Shown: positions 48,627-53,669 of the stretch, one piece after another
Layout: each line of letters opens with the position of its first letter
How positions within the stretch are numbered: the stretch's first letter is position 1
NCBI RefSeq assembly: GCF_009764645.1
Contig: NZ_RWIM01000193.1
Location: forward strand, 1-53,669
Length of the DNA: 53,669 nt
Direction of reading: 5' to 3'
Source: Pseudomonas sp. PB106
GTDB lineage: Bacteria; Pseudomonadota; Gammaproteobacteria; Pseudomonadales; Pseudomonadaceae
Notes under the pieces: generated by a model
Seen by the model: only the letters and a program-made list of their open reading frames with translations
Databases searched by the model: none
Told to the model about the DNA's origin: nothing
Translations under genes and position numbers: made by a program

Positions 48627-50606
48627 TCATTTGCCGCGAATCAGTCGGCGCAACGCAAAACGGTTGGGGTGACACGCCTCGGCCACGCTGCGCGGCAACG
48701 GCAATGGTTCGTTGTCCAGCCACGCAGCGAGCAATTCGCCAGACACTGGTGCGGTGATCAGACCGCGTGAACCGTGACCGCTGTTGACGTACAAACCGTC
48801 GAGCCATGGGCAGGCGATGTCCGGCACTTGTCGGGCATCCTTGCTGAGTGCGGCGTAGGCGTCGAGGAACGCCTGGCGATCGGCGAGGGGGCCAACGATC
48901 GGCAAATAGTCGGGGCTGGTGCAGCGAAAGGCCGCACGGCCCTGAAGGCTGTCGGTGGGTTGTGCGTCGATGTTCAGGCGTGACACCAGGTCGCTGGAGA
49001 TTTCTTCGAGCATCGCCAGATTGCCCAGATGTTCGGCGGTGGTCGGGGTCAGGTCGTCGCTGTTGAAATCGAAACTGGCGCCGAGGGTGTGTTCGCCCAG
49101 GCGGGCCGGGGCGACGTAGCCTTCGGCGCAGACCACGGTGGTCAGCGCCTGACTGCGCGCAGTTTGCGTGAGCCGGGTGATCTGCCCGCGAATGCGCTTG
49201 AGCGGCAACTCGGCGCTTTGCGCGAAACGCTTGATCTCGGCCGCGCCGGCCAGCACCACGACCGGGGCACTGGCCAGCAGGCGCTCGCCGTCGAAGACCT
49301 GCCATCGATCTTCGACCTTGCGCAGTTCCAGCACTTCGCTATGGCTGAGCAGTTCGATGTTTGCCTGCGCAGCCTGAGCCTGACACAGCGCCGGTGGATG
49401 CACCCAACCCCCTTCGGGGTAGTACAAACCGCCGTGGGCCAGACCGACACCGGCGCGGGCTTGGGCTTCTGGCTGCTCCAGCCACTGCAACAGATCTTCG
49501 GGGAATGCTTCGGCTAATTGCGCATGACGCTCGGCTTCCTTGGCATTGAAGGCCAGTTGCAGCACGCCGCAATCGTCCCAGTCAGTGCCGCGTTGCAGGG
49601 TTTCCAGCAGGCGACGGGTGTAGCCGAAGCCACTGACAATCAGCTGCGACAACGCGGTGCCGTGGGCCGACAGTTTCAGGTACAGCACGCCTTGCGGATT
49701 GCCCGACGCTTCCTCGGCAACACCTGCATGGCGCTCCAGCAGACTGACCTGCCAGCCCCGCGCGGCGAGGCTCGCTGCCGTCGCACAACCCGCCAGACCG
49801 GCGCCGATCACCAGCGCCCGGCGTTCACCCGTCAGCGGCGCGGGGCGGGCGAACCATGGTTTCTGGGCGGCTGGCGGTGCCACCTCTGCCGGCCAGGCGA
49901 GAAATTCGCCGCGCAGGATCTCCCACTTGTGGCCGATGCCCGGCGTGCGTTTCATCTTGAATCCGGCGGCGTTGAGCAGGCGTCGCACCCAACCGGTGCT
50001 GGTGAAGGTGCTGATGGTCGAACCCGGCGCTGCCAGTCGCGCCAGCTCGACGAACAGTTCGGCGGTCCACATGTCGGGGTTTTTCGCCGGGGCAAAGCCG
50101 TCGAGAAACCACGCGTCAATCTGCGCGTCCAGTTGCGGCAATTGCTCCAGCGCATCGCCGATCAGCAACGTCAGGGTCACGCGGCCATGGGCCAGGGTGA
50201 TGCGCTGAAAACCCTGATGAATCGCCACGTAATGCTTGAGCAACTGATCGGCCAACGGTTTGAGTTCCGGCCACAGGGCCAAGGCCCGTTGCAGGTCGGC
50301 AGGGCTCAGCGGGTACTTTTCGACACTGACGAAATGCAGCCGCGCACCGGCCACGGCGTGCTGTTCGAACAGTTGCCAGGCGCAAAGAAAATTCAGTCCG
50401 GTGCCGAAGCCGGTTTCACCGATGACCAGACGTCCATCCGCCGGCAACGCGGCAAAACGCTCGGCCAAACGATTCTGTTCGAGGAACACATAACGGGTTT
50501 CTTCCAGCCCCGACTGGTCGGAAAAGTACACGTCATCGAACACGCGTGAACGCGGGCGTCCGTGGTCATCCCAGTCGAGTTGGGCGTGGGGCATTACAGG
50601 TTTCAT
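48627..50606 (-). CDS. mnmC: Bifunctional tRNA mnm5s2U34 biosynthesis enzyme
   Basis: A 659-residue MnmC. The N-terminal part is the methyltransferase (VIGETGFGTGLNFLCAW, WFLDGFAPAKNPDMW). The C-terminal part is the FAD oxidoreductase (ALVIGAGLAGCATAASLAARGW). It converts cmnm5s2U34 to nm5s2U34 and then to mnm5s2U34 in tRNAs for Lys, Glu and Gln. ATG 50606 or the fifth codon, ATG 50594, could be the start. It is convergent with the NEL-protein gene, six bases apart. Confidence 0.94.
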   Translation of the reverse strand: MKPVMPHAQLDWDDHGRPRSRVFDDVYFSDQSGLEETRYVFLEQNRLAERFAALPADGRLVIGETGFGTGLNFLCAWQLFEQHAVAGARLHFVSVEKYPLSPADLQRALALWPELKPLADQLLKHYVAIHQGFQRITLAHGRVTLTLLIGDALEQLPQLDAQIDAWFLDGFAPAKNPDMWTAELFVELARLAAPGSTISTFTSTGWVRRLLNAAGFKMKRTPGIGHKWEILRGEFLAWPAEVAPPAAQKPWFARPAPLTGERRALVIGAGLAGCATAASLAARGWQVSLLERHAGVAEEASGNPQGVLYLKLSAHGTALSQLIVSGFGYTRRLLETLQRGTDWDDCGVLQLAFNAKEAERHAQLAEAFPEDLLQWLEQPEAQARAGVGLAHGGLYYPEGGWVHPPALCQAQAAQANIELLSHSEVLELRKVEDRWQVFDGERLLASAPVVVLAGAAEIKRFAQSAELPLKRIRGQITRLTQTARSQALTTVVCAEGYVAPARLGEHTLGASFDFNSDDLTPTTAEHLGNLAMLEEISSDLVSRLNIDAQPTDSLQGRAAFRCTSPDYLPIVGPLADRQAFLDAYAALSKDARQVPDIACPWLDGLYVNSGHGSRGLITAPVSGELLAAWLDNEPLPLPRSVAEACHPNRFALRRLIRGK

Positions 50607-50778
50607 GGCAGGCTCGGCAACGGCAAGGCCGCCATTCTAGCCGATCGCGCAGGGGCTGCTTGATCCATGGCAAGGCCAGCCGACGATCACTCGCGGACAA
50701 TCCGCACGCTGGGGGAATTTGTGCGCCGCGTCCGTGCCCAATCCGCTAGTCTTGCTGAATCCTGGAAGGAGCCGTCCC

Positions 50779-52293
50779 ATGTTTGAATCCGCTGAAATCG
50801 GTCACGCCATCGACAAAGACACCTACGAGGCTGCCGTGCCCGCGTTGCGTGAGGCACTGCTGGAAGCGCAGTTCGAGTTGCAGCAGCAAAAGCGTTTCCC
50901 GGTGATCATTTTGATCAACGGCATCGAAGGCGCGGGCAAGGGCGAGACGGTCAAGTTGCTCAACGAGTGGATGGACCCGCGCCTGATCGAGGTGCGCACC
51001 TTCGATCAACAGAGCGACGAAGAACTCTCGCGACCACCGGCCTGGCGCTACTGGCGGATGCTCCCGGCCAAAGGGCGGATGGGGATCTTCTTCGGCAACT
51101 GGTACAGCCAGATGCTACAGGGGCGGGTGCACGGGTTGTTCAAGGATCCGCGTCTGGATCAGGCGATTGCCGGTGCCGAGCGTCTGGAAAAGATGCTCTG
51201 CGATGAAGGCGCACTGATCTTCAAATTCTGGTTTCACCTGTCCAAGAAACAGATGAAAGCACGGCTCAAAGCGCTGGCCGATGACCCGCTGCACAGCTGG
51301 CGCATCAGCCCGCTGGACTGGCAGCAGTCGCAAACCTACGACAAGTTCGTCAAGTACGGTGAGCGCGTGCTGCGTCGCACCAGCCGCGACTACGCGCCGT
51401 GGCATGTCATCGAAGGCATGGATGCCAACTATCGCAGTCTGGCGGTCGGCAAGATCCTCCTTGAGGGTTTGCAAAGTGCGCTGAAACGGCCGGACGTGCA
51501 TCCCCACGATGTCAGCGCGGCGCCGCTGGGCACGCCGGTCGATCACCTCAACCTGCTCGACAGCCTCGACCTGACCCAGCGTCTGGACAAGAAAGATTAC
51601 GAAGAACAATTGATCACCGAGCAGGCGCGTCTGTCCGGGTTGATGCGCGACAAACGCATGCGTCGCCACGCCTTGGTGGCGGTATTCGAAGGCAACGATG
51701 CGGCGGGCAAGGGCGGGGCGATCCGGCGGGTCGCGGCGGCGCTCGATCCGCGTCAATACAACATCGTGCCGATTGCCGCACCGACCGAAGAGGAGCGGGC
51801 GCAACCGTATCTGTGGCGGTTCTGGCGCCACATTCCGGCGCGCGGCAAGTTCACTGTGTTCGACCGTTCCTGGTATGGCCGGGTGTTGGTCGAGCGTATC
51901 GAAGGTTTTTGCACGCCGGCCGACTGGCTGCGGGCCTACGGCGAGATCAATGATTTCGAAGAACAGTTGGCCGACGCTGGGGTGATCGTCGTCAAGTTCT
52001 GGTTGGCCATCGATAAGCAAACGCAGATGGAGCGCTTCCAGGAGCGCGAGGAAATCCCGTTCAAGCGCTTCAAGATCACCGAGGACGACTGGCGCAACCG
52101 CGACAAGTGGGATGACTACCGTGCCGCTGTGGGCGACATGGTCGACCGCACCAGTTCGGAAATCGCCCCGTGGACGCTGGTCGAGGCCAATGACAAACGC
52201 TGGGCGCGGGTCAAGGTGCTGCGCACGATCAACCGCGCGCTGGAAGATGCCTTCGAGAAGTCCGACAAGCACGCCAAGAAGCACAAGGACTGA
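50779..52293 (+). CDS. pap: Polyphosphate:AMP phosphotransferase
   Basis: A 504-residue protein with two fused PPK2 domains, as in P. aeruginosa Pap. Walker A loops are GIEGAGKGE near 48-56 and GNDAAGKGG near 305-313, each followed by lid and DRSW-type Asp/Arg residues (FDRSWYGRVLVERIEGF). It makes ADP from AMP and polyphosphate. ATG 50779 has AAGGA upstream. It has no co-directional partner in a clear operon, and the thiolase gene follows after 102 bases. Confidence 0.93.
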   Translation: MFESAEIGHAIDKDTYEAAVPALREALLEAQFELQQQKRFPVIILINGIEGAGKGETVKLLNEWMDPRLIEVRTFDQQSDEELSRPPAWRYWRMLPAKGRMGIFFGNWYSQMLQGRVHGLFKDPRLDQAIAGAERLEKMLCDEGALIFKFWFHLSKKQMKARLKALADDPLHSWRISPLDWQQSQTYDKFVKYGERVLRRTSRDYAPWHVIEGMDANYRSLAVGKILLEGLQSALKRPDVHPHDVSAAPLGTPVDHLNLLDSLDLTQRLDKKDYEEQLITEQARLSGLMRDKRMRRHALVAVFEGNDAAGKGGAIRRVAAALDPRQYNIVPIAAPTEEERAQPYLWRFWRHIPARGKFTVFDRSWYGRVLVERIEGFCTPADWLRAYGEINDFEEQLADAGVIVVKFWLAIDKQTQMERFQEREEIPFKRFKITEDDWRNRDKWDDYRAAVGDMVDRTSSEIAPWTLVEANDKRWARVKVLRTINRALEDAFEKSDKHAKKHKD

Positions 52294-52395
52294 GGCGATG
52301 GGCACGCATACGCGGGGTGAATGATTGTCGCGGTCGTTGATGCAGTGGACTTATGCTCGGTCCACTCTCAACCGACAACAACAATGAGGTATGCC

Positions 52396-53580
52396 ATGCG
52401 TGAAGTGGTGATCGTCGACAGCGTGCGGACTGGCCTGGCCAAATCCTTTCGCGGCAAGTTCAACCAGACCCGCCCCGATGACATGGCGGCTCATTGCGTC
52501 AACGCCCTGCTGGAGCGCAACGACATCGGCCCGACTAGCGTCGAGGATTGCATCGTCGGCGCCGGTTCCAATGAAGGCGCGCAGGGTTACAACATCGGTC
52601 GCAATGTGGCGGTGCTCTCGCGTCTGGGCACCGGCACCGCCGGCATGACCCTCAACCGTTTCTGCTCGTCGGGACTGCAGGCGATTGCGATTGCCGCCAA
52701 CCAGATTGCCTCCGGTTGCAGCGACATCATCGTCGCCGGCGGGGTCGAGTCGATCAGCCTGACGATGAAAAGCGTCAACACCGATCACCTGATCAACCCG
52801 TTGCTGAAACAGCAGTCGCCGGGCATCTATTACACGATGGGCCAGACCGCCGAAGTGGTCGCGCGCCGTTATGGCGTCAGCCGTGAAGCGCAGGATCGTT
52901 ATGCCCTGCAAAGTCAGATTCGTACCGCTCAGGCGCAGGCCGCCGGACTGTTCGACGATGAAATCGTGCCGATGGCGGTCCAGTATCGCGTCGAGGACAA
53001 GAACACTGGCGAAGTGCAGATCCTTGACGGCGTGGTCGATCGCGACGACTGCAACCGCCCGGACACCACTTATGAAAGCCTCGCCGGGCTGAAACCGGTA
53101 TTTGCTGAAGATGGCTCGGTGACGGCGGGCAATTCGTCGCAGTTGTCTGACGGCGCGTCGATGACCCTGGTGATGAGCCTGGAAAAAGCCTTGGAACTGG
53201 GCCTGAAGCCGAAGGCGTTTTTCCGTGGGTTTACCGTGGCCGGATGCGAGCCGGACGAGATGGGCATCGGCCCGGTGTTCTCGGTGCCGAAGCTGCTCAA
53301 GGCGAAAGGTTTGCAGGTGGCGGATATCGATCTGTGGGAATTGAACGAGGCATTCGCTTCGCAATGCCTGTACAGCCGTGACCGGCTGGAGATCGACAAC
53401 GAGAAGTACAACGTCAACGGCGGCTCGATTTCCATTGGTCACCCGTTTGGCATGACCGGATCGCGGCAGGTCGGGCATCTGGTGCGCGAGTTGCAACGGC
53501 GCAATTTGCGTTACGGGATTGTGACCATGTGTGTGGGTGGCGGGATGGGTGCGACTGGGTTGTTTGAGGCGGTGCGTTAA
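52396..53580 (+). CDS. Thiolase-family acetyl-CoA C-acyltransferase
   Basis: A 394-residue thiolase with the nucleophile C90 in NRFCSSGLQ, H349 in ISIGHPFGMTGSR and C379 in MCVGGGMGATG. It would catalyse thiolytic cleavage of 3-ketoacyl-CoA or the reverse condensation. ATG 52396 (MREVVIVDSVRTGL) fits other thiolases; ATG 52391 is out of frame. FadA- versus AtoB-type use cannot be set from this sequence alone. Confidence 0.92.
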   Translation: MREVVIVDSVRTGLAKSFRGKFNQTRPDDMAAHCVNALLERNDIGPTSVEDCIVGAGSNEGAQGYNIGRNVAVLSRLGTGTAGMTLNRFCSSGLQAIAIAANQIASGCSDIIVAGGVESISLTMKSVNTDHLINPLLKQQSPGIYYTMGQTAEVVARRYGVSREAQDRYALQSQIRTAQAQAAGLFDDEIVPMAVQYRVEDKNTGEVQILDGVVDRDDCNRPDTTYESLAGLKPVFAEDGSVTAGNSSQLSDGASMTLVMSLEKALELGLKPKAFFRGFTVAGCEPDEMGIGPVFSVPKLLKAKGLQVADIDLWELNEAFASQCLYSRDRLEIDNEKYNVNGGSISIGHPFGMTGSRQVGHLVRELQRRNLRYGIVTMCVGGGMGATGLFEAVR

Positions 53581-53612
53581 ACCCGGAGCTCTTTATCGCC
53601 TTTTAAATTGTC

Positions 53613-53669
53613 ATCGCTGGCAAGCCAGCTCCCACAGGTTTTGTGTACGCCAAAAACCCTGTGGGAGCT
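53613..53669. repeat. REP-type inverted pair, cut by window end
   Basis: ATCGCTGGCAAGCCAGCTCC and the beginning of its facing copy, CTGTGGGAGCT. The window ends inside the second copy. Confidence 0.85.

Overview
The window is chromosomal DNA of a fluorescent Pseudomonas, most likely of the P. fluorescens group. I infer this from the high GC and codon use, the gene content (DgoKAD, EtfBA with ETF-QO, the NAGGN osmolyte locus, double-domain polyphosphate:AMP phosphotransferase, MnmC, a CsrA/Rsm paralogue) and the many paired REP-type palindromes between genes. I see no rRNA, tRNA, CRISPR array, phage gene or transposase.

Layout. 1-1410: lipoprotein and DUF1285 gene pair. 1415-8016: aldose oxidation and uptake locus with a FadR-type repressor, an SMP-30 lactonase, an SDR sugar dehydrogenase and the AraFGH ABC importer. 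8214-12532: four-gene operon of a UTRA regulator, an ADP-ribosylglycohydrolase-fold protein, an NCS1 permease and a PfkB kinase; its functions match E. coli yegTUVW and its substrate is unknown. 12656-15786: small hypothetical genes, an MFS transporter and an HD hydrolase, all on the minus strand. 16013-21883: GNAT gene, then dgoK-dgoA-dgoD-MFS transporter-IclR. 21880-24014: divergent alcohol dehydrogenase and AraC regulator. 24193-28084: divergent ETF-QO and EtfBA. 28165-30161: periplasmic and outer-membrane lipoprotein operon. 30459-37695: MocR regulator, small envelope proteins, LTA-synthase-like enzyme, SDR and YnfA. 37832-38251: CsrA paralogue and YheU. 38453-43303: NAGGN compatible-solute operon. 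43599-48620: a 1673-residue LRR protein with a NEL-type E3 ubiquitin ligase domain. 48627-53580: MnmC, Pap and a thiolase.

How the parts fit. The locus at 2.3-8.0 kb (uptake, aldose dehydrogenase, lactonase) and the dgo locus at 16.7-21.0 kb (galactonate dehydratase, KDGal kinase, KDPGal aldolase) together can make a complete De Ley-Doudoroff route for D-galactose, and the first locus may also serve L-arabinose. The two loci are 13 kb apart but carry near-copies of one promoter: a 17-bp operator-like palindrome, TTGAGA-N18-TATAGT and the same translation start region. At the dehydrogenase this promoter is followed by a short reading frame and an intrinsic-terminator hairpin, which suggests attenuation or a leader RNA.

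The best candidates for new biology are the yegTUVW-like nucleoside/N-glycoside operon, the duplicated promoter with leader, and the NEL-ligase effector-like protein. The EtfBA/ETF-QO intergenic region carries a perfect match to the PsrA consensus next to a good sigma-70 promoter, plus two further palindromes.
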